Part shown: piece after piece, positions 17,160 through 23,767 of the stretch
How the letters are laid out: each line of letters begins with the position of its first letter
Position numbering within the stretch: the first letter of the stretch is position 1
From: Alistipes shahii WAL 8301
GTDB lineage: Bacteria; Bacteroidota; Bacteroidia; Bacteroidales; Rikenellaceae
Assembly: GCF_025145845.1 (NCBI RefSeq)
Contig: NZ_CP102253.1
Span: 2,790,001-2,854,000 of the forward strand
Reading direction: 5' to 3'
DNA: 64,000 nucleotides
Program-made: the position numbers and the translations under genes
The notes under the pieces: generated by a model
Databases searched by the model: none
The model's input: only the letters and a program-made list of their open reading frames with translations
Told to the model about the DNA's origin: nothing

Positions 17160-17762
17160 ATGGAGAATAAAGAGTATAGAGCGTGGTTTGAGAATACACG
17201 AGAAAGCAATTTTAAAACCATAGGACAAACTGAAACTATTTTTGAAGGATTAGTTCTTAAAATAGCATCTGGCGCAATGGCCATATCATTTAGTTTCATT
17301 ACAGCGTTAGCGCCTAAAATTGAATATAGATGTATGTGGATTCTTGCTGTTGGTTGGGGCGCACTTGCGGCATGTATTATTTGGAATATATTATCTCATA
17401 TAAAAGCTAAAAATAACTGTCAGAAAAATATACGCGAGATTGACGATTATTTGTGGGGCGATATGAATATCAATAGTGCTGAAAAAATATATAAGGAAAT
17501 TCAGAAAAGGCATAACGTAATAAAAATTCAAAATCGAAATTTGGATAATTGGTATAATCTTCCAACTGCGGGGTTAATGATTGGAGGCATCGTATTTATT
17601 TTGTTGTTTGTGTTTATAAATCTTGCTTGCACCAACCCCGAACAATGTAAATTACAAAAAGAAACTATTAGCCAGACTATTTCATCCATAGAGGGGACAA
17701 TGGATGGAGTAAAAATCATACAAAAAGACACATTAAGCAGTTTCAATTTCAACAATCAATAA
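17160..17762 (+). CDS. Three-TM membrane protein of unknown function
   Basis: I do not recognise this 200-residue protein. It starts at the ATG at 17160 (MENKEYRAWF); a TTG nine bases earlier is possible. Membrane segments are at about 31-51, 58-80 and 136-156. The 55 residues between the second and third are polar and coiled-coil-like (KNIREIDDYLWGDMN, IYKEIQKRHNVIKIQ), and a polar tail of about 40 residues follows the third. The first two membrane segments with a following helical stretch recall SLATT-type effectors, but that is only a resemblance. Two proline-tailed micro-ORFs follow in the same transcript and end at a terminator. Confidence 0.75.
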   Translation: MENKEYRAWFENTRESNFKTIGQTETIFEGLVLKIASGAMAISFSFITALAPKIEYRCMWILAVGWGALAACIIWNILSHIKAKNNCQKNIREIDDYLWGDMNINSAEKIYKEIQKRHNVIKIQNRNLDNWYNLPTAGLMIGGIVFILLFVFINLACTNPEQCKLQKETISQTISSIEGTMDGVKIIQKDTLSSFNFNNQ

Positions 17763-17771
17763 ATACAGATA

Positions 17772-17927
17772 ATGGGAAATAACGTACAAACGGAAGGTAA
17801 AACACCTCCTATTCCAACTCCACCATCACCACCAACCAAGCCCGTTGGAGATGTAAGAATAAATCTTGGATTGACCCCTACTAATGTAGCTCCCCCGCCT
17901 CCACCTCGTCCTAAATCCAAAAATTGA
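17772..17927 (+). CDS. 51-residue proline-rich small protein
   Basis: The open frame starts 9 bases after the stop of the three-TM gene and ends at TGA. The peptide is MGNNVQTEGKTPPIPTPPSPP at its start, with a C-terminal end VAPPPPPRPKSKN. It has no signal peptide or Cys. The C-terminal layout (five prolines, then a short basic tail) is shared with the next micro-ORF, which argues that both are real and that the tail matters. Confidence 0.6.
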   Translation: MGNNVQTEGKTPPIPTPPSPPTKPVGDVRINLGLTPTNVAPPPPPRPKSKN

Positions 17928-17931
17928 AGAA

Positions 17932-18036
17932 ATGATAAACAATATCAAAATTTACGATTCAAAGGGCAATGATTCTACAAAAGGATTAAATACACAATCT
18001 GCCCCTCCACCTCCTCCGCCAATAAAAACTAAATAG
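17932..18036 (+). CDS. 34-residue small protein with polyproline/basic tail
   Basis: The open frame starts 4 bases after the previous stop and ends at TAG one base before a terminator hairpin. The peptide begins MINNIKIYDSKGND and ends SAPPPPPPIKTK, so its C-terminus mirrors the preceding peptide (APPPPPRPKSKN). Position inside a tight three-gene unit and the shared tail are the only support; the function is unknown. Confidence 0.55.
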   Translation: MINNIKIYDSKGNDSTKGLNTQSAPPPPPPIKTK

Positions 18037-18059
18037 CTCCGACAAAGTCGGAGTTTTTT
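18037..18059 (+). terminator. Terminator of the three-TM gene cluster
   Basis: CTCCGAC (18037-18043), AAA, GTCGGAG (18047-18053), then six T. Confidence 0.9.
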
Positions 18060-18131
18060 ATTTATATCCTGCCCACGAATAAAGTAACAGATCAAAGCCC
18101 CTCCCCCTTATTGAATGTAAAACCTAAAAAT

Positions 18132-18428
18132 ATGGACAGAGAAACAAGGGCAAAACGCATTGCAGATTTGCATGTGTTTTATGGGCAGAACGAGGTGGTC
18201 GAGGAACTAATCCGTGCAGGTAAAATCGACGAGGAATACACTTATCCTTTCGTCGATACGGACGACGAGGTTTTCGAGTGGTGGCTGGTATCACCTTACT
18301 TGGCACAGGAGCTCAAACAGCAGGGTGAAGTCATAATCGACGCCCTCGGTTGTCATTGGTGGGGGCGTCAATCGAGCGGACAAGCTATTTACATGGACGC
18401 TGCAATACAGGAGATTGCAGGAGCGTAA
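18132..18428 (+). CDS. Small conserved-looking protein of mobile elements
   Basis: This 98-residue protein starts at the ATG at 18132 (MDRETRAKRIADLHVFYGQN). It is acidic and Trp-rich (EVFEWWLVSPYLAQEL; LGCHWWGRQSSGQAIYMD). I recall proteins of this kind as hypothetical proteins of Bacteroidales conjugative and mobilisable elements but know no function. No membrane segment or Cys cluster is seen. Confidence 0.7.
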   Translation: MDRETRAKRIADLHVFYGQNEVVEELIRAGKIDEEYTYPFVDTDDEVFEWWLVSPYLAQELKQQGEVIIDALGCHWWGRQSSGQAIYMDAAIQEIAGA

Positions 18429-18535
18429 AACTCGGCCTGCATATCGACATAATAAAAACATAAGTTACAGAGATTAGGGGTATTGCAATTCCGAGAAGAT
18501 TTTGCAACCTCTAATTTCTGTTTTTATGTTGGTGT

Positions 18536-18587
18536 AAGGTCGATAATTAGATGCAATGGTTAATTGCAATACGTTGTTTTCGACCTT
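18536..18587 (+). other. Hairpin in the 18429-19029 non-coding stretch
   Basis: AAGGTCGA (18536-18543) pairs with TCGACCTT (18580-18587), with an inner GCAAT/ATTGC stem (18553-18567). The 600-base stretch from 18429 to 19029 holds no convincing gene. It has this hairpin, a 47-base CRISPR-repeat-like segment (18654-18700) and a promoter (18712-18742). A structured RNA or a leader is possible. Confidence 0.45.
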
Positions 18588-18653
18588 ATGCGTCCTTAAT
18601 CTTGCAATCGTTTCCCTCAATTTACGAATAACAAAGTTTTGATTCCATAAGGT

Positions 18654-18700
18654 GTGCTATTGGAAAGATGCTTTGTTTTTGAGAACTTTGTAACTACAAT
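18654..18700 (-). other. Possible solitary type II-C-like CRISPR repeat or anti-repeat
   Basis: Read on the minus strand, the 47 bases begin ATTGTAGTTACAAAG and end TTTCCAATAGCAC. As I remember them, direct repeats of Bacteroidota Cas9 arrays are 46-48 bases, begin (G/A)TTGT and end in a ..CCA(A)T..(A)GCAC/AGC-like motif. There is no second copy, no array and no cas gene in the window. The resemblance is from memory. Confidence 0.25.
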
Positions 18701-18711
18701 ACCCCAAGAGT

Positions 18712-18742
18712 GTTGCGTATTGAGAAACATTTTCTAACTTTG
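18712..18742 (+). promoter_or_regulatory. Promoter with a long leader before the 19030 gene
   Basis: GTTG (18712-18715), 19 bases, TAACTTTG (18735-18742) is a good Bacteroidota promoter. The next start codon on this strand is almost 290 bases downstream, so either a long 5' leader or a small RNA is made. Confidence 0.55.
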
Positions 18743-19029
18743 TAGCATCGTCCTAATGGGCGGTAACATATTAGTTTAGTGAAAGTGTTTCGCTAATCCT
18801 TACCGAGAAAATTTGGCGATTTTTAAGTAAGCAAGGATAGGCAATACAAACACTCATCACCGTATATAGGCATATATCATTCTCGATATATACTATTCGG
18901 TGTGGGGTATTGTTTATTTGCTTACGGGCTACGCCAAATGCCTCTCGGTAGATAAACGAACAACTCCACACTTTCTTTTTGCATATAACCCACCGCAGTA
19001 GGAGTTGATACGGTACATTGAAAATTATT

Positions 19030-19359
19030 ATGTCCCGTTTTGAACAGGTCGCCCAAGAGGTTGCTTCAGATTCTTATTTGAGAGAATGGTATGATAAAAT
19101 CATGTCAATTCTTGACGACTATCCCCAAGTCGATCTTACGGAAGACAAAATCATTGAAACGGTCGCAAATAGCATAATTACCCGTAGCGGGGATGATGTT
19201 CCCAATGATAATGACCGTATTTTCTTTACAAAAATCCTATGGGTTATCCTTGAACGGACGATAGGAAATCATGAATTTCTGCCCAATGCCGAGAACGTGT
19301 TGCAAAAGAAACTACATGCAAAGCAAGTAGCCTTACTTACTGAAAAAGTTCAAAATTAA
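19030..19359 (+). CDS. Hypothetical protein, 109 residues
   Basis: I do not recognise this protein. It starts at the ATG at 19030 (MSRFEQVAQEVASDSYLREW) rather than the TTG at 19018. It appears all-helical and soluble, with no Cys and no signal peptide, and ends TEKVQN. It lies 24 bases before the BspA-like lipoprotein gene and may share its transcript. Confidence 0.6.
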   Translation: MSRFEQVAQEVASDSYLREWYDKIMSILDDYPQVDLTEDKIIETVANSIITRSGDDVPNDNDRIFFTKILWVILERTIGNHEFLPNAENVLQKKLHAKQVALLTEKVQN

Positions 19360-19383
19360 TTTATTAACCTAAAAATTGCATTT

Positions 19384-21324
19384 ATGAAAAAACTATTTTT
19401 ATTCGTTCTTATGGCTGTTATTGCCATATTACCTAACTCGTGTTCCAAAGATGAACCTGCTCCCATAATTATAACGGATATAGAACTTTCTGATGATGAA
19501 CTAATATTCGATTTTACAGGAGGAATAAAATCGTTAAGGATTGTACTTATGAGAGATAACAACATGGTGAGTGGAGAATGGCAATTAAGTGGTGGAGAAC
19601 CATGGTGTACACCTTCTCTTACGAATGGCGATACCATGTGGTTAAGCTTTGAAGTCGAACCTTATGAAGGACCGAATGAACGAAAAGCTTTTTTTACTTT
19701 TTCTTGTGGTGATATTAAAAAAGAATTTGTGATTTGTCAAAGAGAATATTCTACTATCATTGAAATTTCTCCAACTGAAACTTTAGCAGATGCTTTATGG
19801 CATTTGCCTTTAGATAGTGATGATATAAGAGCATTAAAAATTATAGGAAAACTTAGCAAAGATGATTTTGCTACACTTTGTGAAATGAAACAATTAAAAA
19901 ACCTTGATATTTCAGAGGTGGATATTGCAGAGTTACCTTATAGAGCATTTTCCCATGGTTATGGGATAGATCTCGAAAAATTGATTTTACCTAAAACTTT
20001 AACCCAAATTCGAAATAAATGCTTTTCGGGATTAGGAGTCAAGTCCATTACAATTCCTGCCAATGTTGAAGATATTGAATCTAATGAACTAAGACATATT
20101 TCCTCTCTTGAAAACATAGGTTTTGAACAAGGATCAAAGCTCAAAACCCTCAGAGGTGGGAAAGATGGTGGGGTATTTTCTGGATGTAATATTGTATCAA
20201 TTAAAATTCCAGCAAGCGTAGAAACAATTGAAGCAGGGGCGTTTGCTGGTTGCCGTTCCTTAACTACTATAAGTTTTGAAAAGAATTCAAATCTTAAAGA
20301 TATCCGAAGTGAATCGGCCATTGGTTTTGAGAGCGCTACATCAGATATTATTCGTTATTCATACTATGGAGCCTTTTCAGATTGCTCCTCCTTAACTTCG
20401 ATAGAGATTCCTGCAAGTGTTGAAACAATAGGAGTTTATGCATTTTTAGGATGTCATTCTTTGGCGAAAGTTACATTTGAAAAAGGTTCAAAACTGAAAG
20501 AAATTAGCGGGTATGGTTATTATGTGGAAAAACGGTATCCTGCTACTCATTGGCATGGTGTATTCTCAGATTGCCCAATTACTTCGATAGAAATTCCTGC
20601 AAGTGTCGAGAGTATTGAGGAATGTGCATTTAAGGGATGTTCCCAATTAGCATCAGTAACATTTGAAAAAGGCTCAAAACTCAAAACTATTGGCGGAATG
20701 AATTTGATTTTTCCAGTATCTTTTGACTCATCTGGAGCCCAAGCCCATTTGGGCGCATTCTCTGATTGTACTGCATTAACTTCGATAGAAATTCCTGCAA
20801 GTGTCGAGAGTATTGAGGAATGTGCATTTCAAGGTTGTTCTCAATTAGCATCAGTAACATTTGAAAAAGGCTCAATGCTCAAAACTATTGGCGGTAGGGT
20901 CTATGCATACAATAAGGACAATTGCCGATATGGAGCTTTCGGAGCCTTTACAGGTTGTCCAATTACTTCAATAGAAATTCCAGCGAGTGTCGAAACAATT
21001 GAAGTAGCTGCATTCCAAGATTGTTCTCAATTAGCATCAGTAACATTTGAAAAAGGCTCAAAACTCAAAACTATTGACGGTAAGTCTGTTTATGGAGGTG
21101 TAATATCAGGCAGTAAAGTATATTATTATTACTATGGAGGCTTTGCGAGTACAGCGCTCCAATTATTTGTAATTGACGCAGAAACTCCGCCACTATGTAA
21201 TAACTATGCTTTCTATGGAGTAAATTCTTCTGCGGTGCTAAAAGTTCCATCAAAAAGCGTTATTAAATATAAGATGGCATCTGAATGGAAAAATTTTTCC
21301 AGCATTTTGGGATTAGATGAATAA
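19384..21324 (+). CDS. BspA-like leucine-rich-repeat surface lipoprotein
   Basis: This 646-residue lipoprotein has a lipobox near residue 20 (LPNSCSKDE), an N-terminal BACON-like beta domain (about 30-120), and at least six LRR_5/BspA units of the form SIEIPASVETIEAGAFAGC followed by SLTTISFEKNSNLKDI (about 170-600). BspA proteins are surface adhesins in Bacteroidales and in mucosal eukaryotes. At least three units are near-identical at DNA level, so copy number may vary by recombination. Its presence on an AT-rich integrative element suggests a transferable adhesion trait. Confidence 0.9.
   Translation: MKKLFLFVLMAVIAILPNSCSKDEPAPIIITDIELSDDELIFDFTGGIKSLRIVLMRDNNMVSGEWQLSGGEPWCTPSLTNGDTMWLSFEVEPYEGPNERKAFFTFSCGDIKKEFVICQREYSTIIEISPTETLADALWHLPLDSDDIRALKIIGKLSKDDFATLCEMKQLKNLDISEVDIAELPYRAFSHGYGIDLEKLILPKTLTQIRNKCFSGLGVKSITIPANVEDIESNELRHISSLENIGFEQGSKLKTLRGGKDGGVFSGCNIVSIKIPASVETIEAGAFAGCRSLTTISFEKNSNLKDIRSESAIGFESATSDIIRYSYYGAFSDCSSLTSIEIPASVETIGVYAFLGCHSLAKVTFEKGSKLKEISGYGYYVEKRYPATHWHGVFSDCPITSIEIPASVESIEECAFKGCSQLASVTFEKGSKLKTIGGMNLIFPVSFDSSGAQAHLGAFSDCTALTSIEIPASVESIEECAFQGCSQLASVTFEKGSMLKTIGGRVYAYNKDNCRYGAFGAFTGCPITSIEIPASVETIEVAAFQDCSQLASVTFEKGSKLKTIDGKSVYGGVISGSKVYYYYYGGFASTALQLFVIDAETPPLCNNYAFYGVNSSAVLKVPSKSVIKYKMASEWKNFSSILGLDE
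20581..21080 (+). repeat. Three ~116-base near-identical repeats inside the BspA-like gene
   Basis: Copies at 20581-20696, 20779-20894 and 20965-21080 share long exact blocks such as TCAGTAACATTTGAAAAAGG. They are 198 and 186 bases apart, both multiples of three, so unequal recombination would keep the frame. Confidence 0.85.
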
Positions 21325-21336
21325 ATGTCAAACCAT

Positions 21337-21366
21337 TCTCCTGCTGTGTTTCGACATGGCAGGAGA
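21337..21366 (+). terminator. Hairpin between the BspA-like gene and the next gene
   Basis: TCTCCTGC (21337-21344) pairs with GCAGGAGA (21359-21366). No T tract follows, so termination is uncertain. Confidence 0.45.
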
Positions 21367-21384
21367 GATTAAAAGAAAAAGACT

Positions 21385-21630
21385 ATGGAAAAATTAAGAA
21401 AAATTGAATATTACACATCGGATAAATATGACCCCCAAGCAGGTTTTATGGATGGCGGAGATGACGATGATAATAAGACTGCAATAGGCTTGTTTCACCG
21501 ATTTGCAGATTCTTATCATATCGATAACGGTCGGTATTATCCTTTGACAGAAGCTATTATTGAAGATGAAAAGACGGGCGAAATTAGCTATATAGAGTGT
21601 AACCGCATTATACGATTTGTCAACGAGTGA
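21385..21630 (+). CDS. Hypothetical acidic small protein, 81 residues
   Basis: I do not recognise it. It begins MEKLRKIEYYTSDKYD, has a run of acidic residues (GGDDDDNKT near residue 25) and two segments resembling cargo-gene hypothetical proteins (GLFHRFADSYHIDNGRYYPL; KTGEISYIECNRIIRF). No membrane segment. It ends at TGA, showing that UGA does act as a stop within this element. Confidence 0.6.
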   Translation: MEKLRKIEYYTSDKYDPQAGFMDGGDDDDNKTAIGLFHRFADSYHIDNGRYYPLTEAIIEDEKTGEISYIECNRIIRFVNE

Positions 21631-21656
21631 GAATATCTTAATTGATTCGATTTTTT

Positions 21657-21711
21657 AGGACAGACTTGTGCTAAAGGGTTAACTTATAGACCCTCTGCAC
21701 AAGTTTGTCCT
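21657..21711. terminator. Bidirectional terminator between convergent genes
   Basis: A 15-bp stem (21657-21671 with 21697-21711, one G-U pair) with a further AGGGT/ACCCT inner pairing separates the plus-strand 81-residue gene from the minus-strand SIR2-like gene. Confidence 0.75.
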
Positions 21712-21713
21712 TT

Positions 21714-22616
21714 CTATCTTCTCGCCTGTATATTTTGTTCCATTTTCTCTAAAAGATTTACTGTTGCATTCTCCCAATTATTATCTACTAAATCAACGGT
21801 TATTAAGTCTACGCCAAATCCAACTAACAAATCATGTTTTGATTTTCGTTTAGCATCTTGAGGCTTAATATCATAATAATAAATTTTATTAAATAAATTC
21901 GTTTTAGAACTTTTAATATATCGTTGTCTTTTATTTAATATCCACCAAATATCTATTTCCGAATAATCTAATCCAAAACCAATAATATGTACATTCGTAT
22001 TATAAAAAAGTTCAATCCATGAAACAGAATCAAAAGATTCTGTCCCATTAAGTTTTGCAATAATTCCATTCAATCTTTTTTCCTTTTTATCTTCTATATA
22101 TGAATAGTTTCCTTTTAAATATGCATCTATCTTACTTACAGAACCACAATAATGATCAAGTCCTAATGCGATAGATGGAATCCGTTCAATATCTCCATGA
22201 ACATGCCATATATTAATATCATTGTCTTGATTTGACATTGTGATATGAGTTCGAATACTATATAATGTTTCTTGCTTTCTAAAATCTTTTCGATATAGTT
22301 TTTCTTCAAAAATGCTTTCTAATGAAAAATCATAATTTGTGGTTATATAATTTGTAACTCCTATACTATATAATCTCTCATATAGGGAAGATATATCCGT
22401 TACTTGTAATTCTTGCTGGATATATTTCTTAATATTAGACTCATCCATAGATTTACTCCGCAAAAGAAGTTCTTCATATATCATAGTATAAGGTTTTTCT
22501 GCTAAATCTACCTTTACACTCGCATAGACTGCTAATCGTTTTAATAATTCGTTCCAATCTAATGGTTTGTCAGAAATTCGATTTATACCATTCCCGAAAA
22601 AAATAGTTGCATTCAT
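21714..22616 (-). CDS. SIR2-like (SIR2_2) protein, probable NAD-degrading defence effector
   Basis: This 300-residue protein shows the motifs of the SIR2-like fold: GNGINR at 8-13, TTNYD near 93, WHVHGD near 138 and IIGFGLDYSEIDIWW near 213. SIR2-like domains of this type deplete NAD+ in several anti-phage systems (for example Thoeris ThsA, DSR and SIR2-HerA). Here the domain stands alone with no fused sensor and no HerA, Argonaute or TIR partner next to it. It is AT-rich and transcribed against its neighbours. Defence is inferred from family and setting. Confidence 0.8.
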   Translation of the reverse strand: MNATIFFGNGINRISDKPLDWNELLKRLAVYASVKVDLAEKPYTMIYEELLLRSKSMDESNIKKYIQQELQVTDISSLYERLYSIGVTNYITTNYDFSLESIFEEKLYRKDFRKQETLYSIRTHITMSNQDNDINIWHVHGDIERIPSIALGLDHYCGSVSKIDAYLKGNYSYIEDKKEKRLNGIIAKLNGTESFDSVSWIELFYNTNVHIIGFGLDYSEIDIWWILNKRQRYIKSSKTNLFNKIYYYDIKPQDAKRKSKHDLLVGFGVDLITVDLVDNNWENATVNLLEKMEQNIQARR

Positions 22617-22737
22617 ATGATGAAATTTTTACATTTAAAGATACGAATATTTTAATCACATATTAGAAAATATAATTATTTTTTCGTATATTTACGTCAT
22701 AATCAAAGATTTAATAATAACATAAATTTTAGCTAAA

Positions 22738-23202
22738 ATGAAAAGAAAAACACCAAGTATTGATTGAAAAACGGGCACAGAGACTATCGACGATATTCAA
22801 ATATCGTATATCTCCAAAGGGGTATCTTATGATAATGACCACGGCGTCTGTCTGTTCGTAGGACGTAGAACTGATGATCCCACACCACGAGAGTTTCACT
22901 ATATCTTTGAACTCGACATCGACCCTGCAAAAGATATGACCATCTGTTTTCAGAGACGGGGTCGTTATATGGCAGGATTCTCCTATCTGCTAAATCCAAA
23001 AGCCGTAGAGGAGGGTTGTCTCGCCATTATATTACCTAACATGGTAGATATTCCTAAGTCCAACTGTATGCTCAATCTTTTTGAAGCTCATATTAAGAGC
23101 GATACGGTCGTATTCGGTTACACATCGACGGAGGGAAAACAGAGTTCTTTCAAATTCCCGCTAACTGGGTTCAACGAGAAATATTTAGAACAGTTCATAT
23201 AA
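22738..23202 (+). pseudogene. Hypothetical gene with in-frame UGA at codon 10
   Basis: From the ATG at 22738 (MKRKTPSID) a single frame of 154 codons runs to the TAA at 23200, interrupted only by TGA at 22765-22767. After it the protein reads KTGTETIDDIQISYISKG and continues to EKYLEQFI. Trp would suit the TGA (SID-x-KTGTE). I do not recognise the family; it appears soluble, of mixed alpha/beta type. It could start internally at a downstream Met, be a decayed gene, or use readthrough. It is the third TGA of this kind in element A. Confidence 0.5.
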
Positions 23203-23347
23203 AAACAAAAGCAACACAACATTCTTAAAAGGAGAGAGCAGGGAGGAGGGGAAAATTTTCCCGCGCGTTTTTTCTTTATTTTAGTGTTGTTTTTAACTTG
23301 TATCTATAAGATTTACAGATAATTTACTTATTTATTAACCTTGCAAT

Positions 23348-23411
23348 TTGTTTAAACCAGTGTTTAAACCGCAACGAAAAGATAGAAAAAAGGGGCGAAC
23401 GGGCTATGCGT
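23348..23411 (+). pseudogene. Remnant of an element A/C-type integrase start region
   Basis: 23348-23370 repeats the tandem GTTTAAACC motif that stands directly before the integrase at 12941. 23392-23411 is an exact 20-base match to 13300-13319, inside that integrase gene. The sequence between is lost. This is what remains of another copy of such an integrase, immediately left of tRNA-Phe copy 2. Confidence 0.7.
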
Positions 23412-23445
23412 AAAACGCTGATATACAGCACTATTCATGCGGGAT

Positions 23446-23518
23446 GGTGCCATAGCTCAGTTGGTAGAGCAAAGGACTGAAAATCCTTGTGTCCCCGGTT
23501 CGATTCCTGGTGGTACCA
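23446..23518 (+). tRNA. tRNA-Phe (GAA), copy 2, attachment site of elements B and C
   Basis: This is a 73-base cloverleaf identical to copy 1 for its first 48 bases, then T-arm CCCGG-TTCGATT-CCTGG and acceptor 3' strand TGGTACC (one G-U pair with GGTGCCA). The T-stem again has one mismatch at 51/63 (C against T). No typical promoter is adjacent; the best candidate is TAACCTTG near 23336. Bases 23498-23521 recur exactly at 56361-56384. Confidence 0.93.
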
Positions 23519-23521
23519 CTT
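23498..23521 (+). other. attL of element B (24-bp direct repeat with 56361-56384)
   Basis: The T-arm and 3' end of tRNA-Phe copy 2 plus three following bases are repeated exactly 32.9 kb downstream, outside any tRNA. The integrase gene starts 247 bases inside. This is the classical signature of insertion into a tRNA 3' end. Confidence 0.88.
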
Positions 23522-23542
23522 TGAAGAGAAGCAAAAAGTTGC

Positions 23543-23580
23543 AAAACCCTGATTTCCAAACGAAATCAGGGTTTTCTCTT
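23543..23580 (+). terminator. Terminator after tRNA-Phe copy 2
   Basis: A perfect 14-bp stem (23543-23556 with 23562-23575, 5-base loop) is followed by a T-rich tract. Confidence 0.9.
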
Positions 23581-23586
23581 TTTGTC

Positions 23587-23631
23587 GGCGGAGCAAAAAA
23601 CAGCGGTTTTCGACACCTTTTGGTGGAGCAA
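23587..23631 (+). repeat. Arm-type integrase site candidates near attL
   Basis: GGCGGAGCAA (23587-23596) and GGTGGAGCAA (23622-23631) lie between attL and the integrase gene. GGTGGAGCAA recurs on the same strand near attR at 56179-56188 and 56288-56297. Such decamers flanking the core are what arm-binding domains of tyrosine integrases recognise. Confidence 0.6.
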
Positions 23632-23767
23632 TCGGTGGAGATGAAAACCACCCCATTTATCTCCACCGAATTTGTGCATTTCTCGCTGAACTGCAACATT
23701 TTGCATGACGCTAAATCGGGTCGGATTTCCTACATTTGTCGAACCAGTTAAAGAGCAAGTAGGAACC

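Noticed and set aside
18654..18700. A CRISPR array
   Set aside because: There is a single repeat-like unit, with no second copy, spacer series or cas gene in the window.
12941..23202. Full reassignment of UGA to Trp across element A
   Set aside because: Several genes of the element use TGG normally, and the genes ending at 17927 and 21630 use TGA as stop, so a global code change is not supported.
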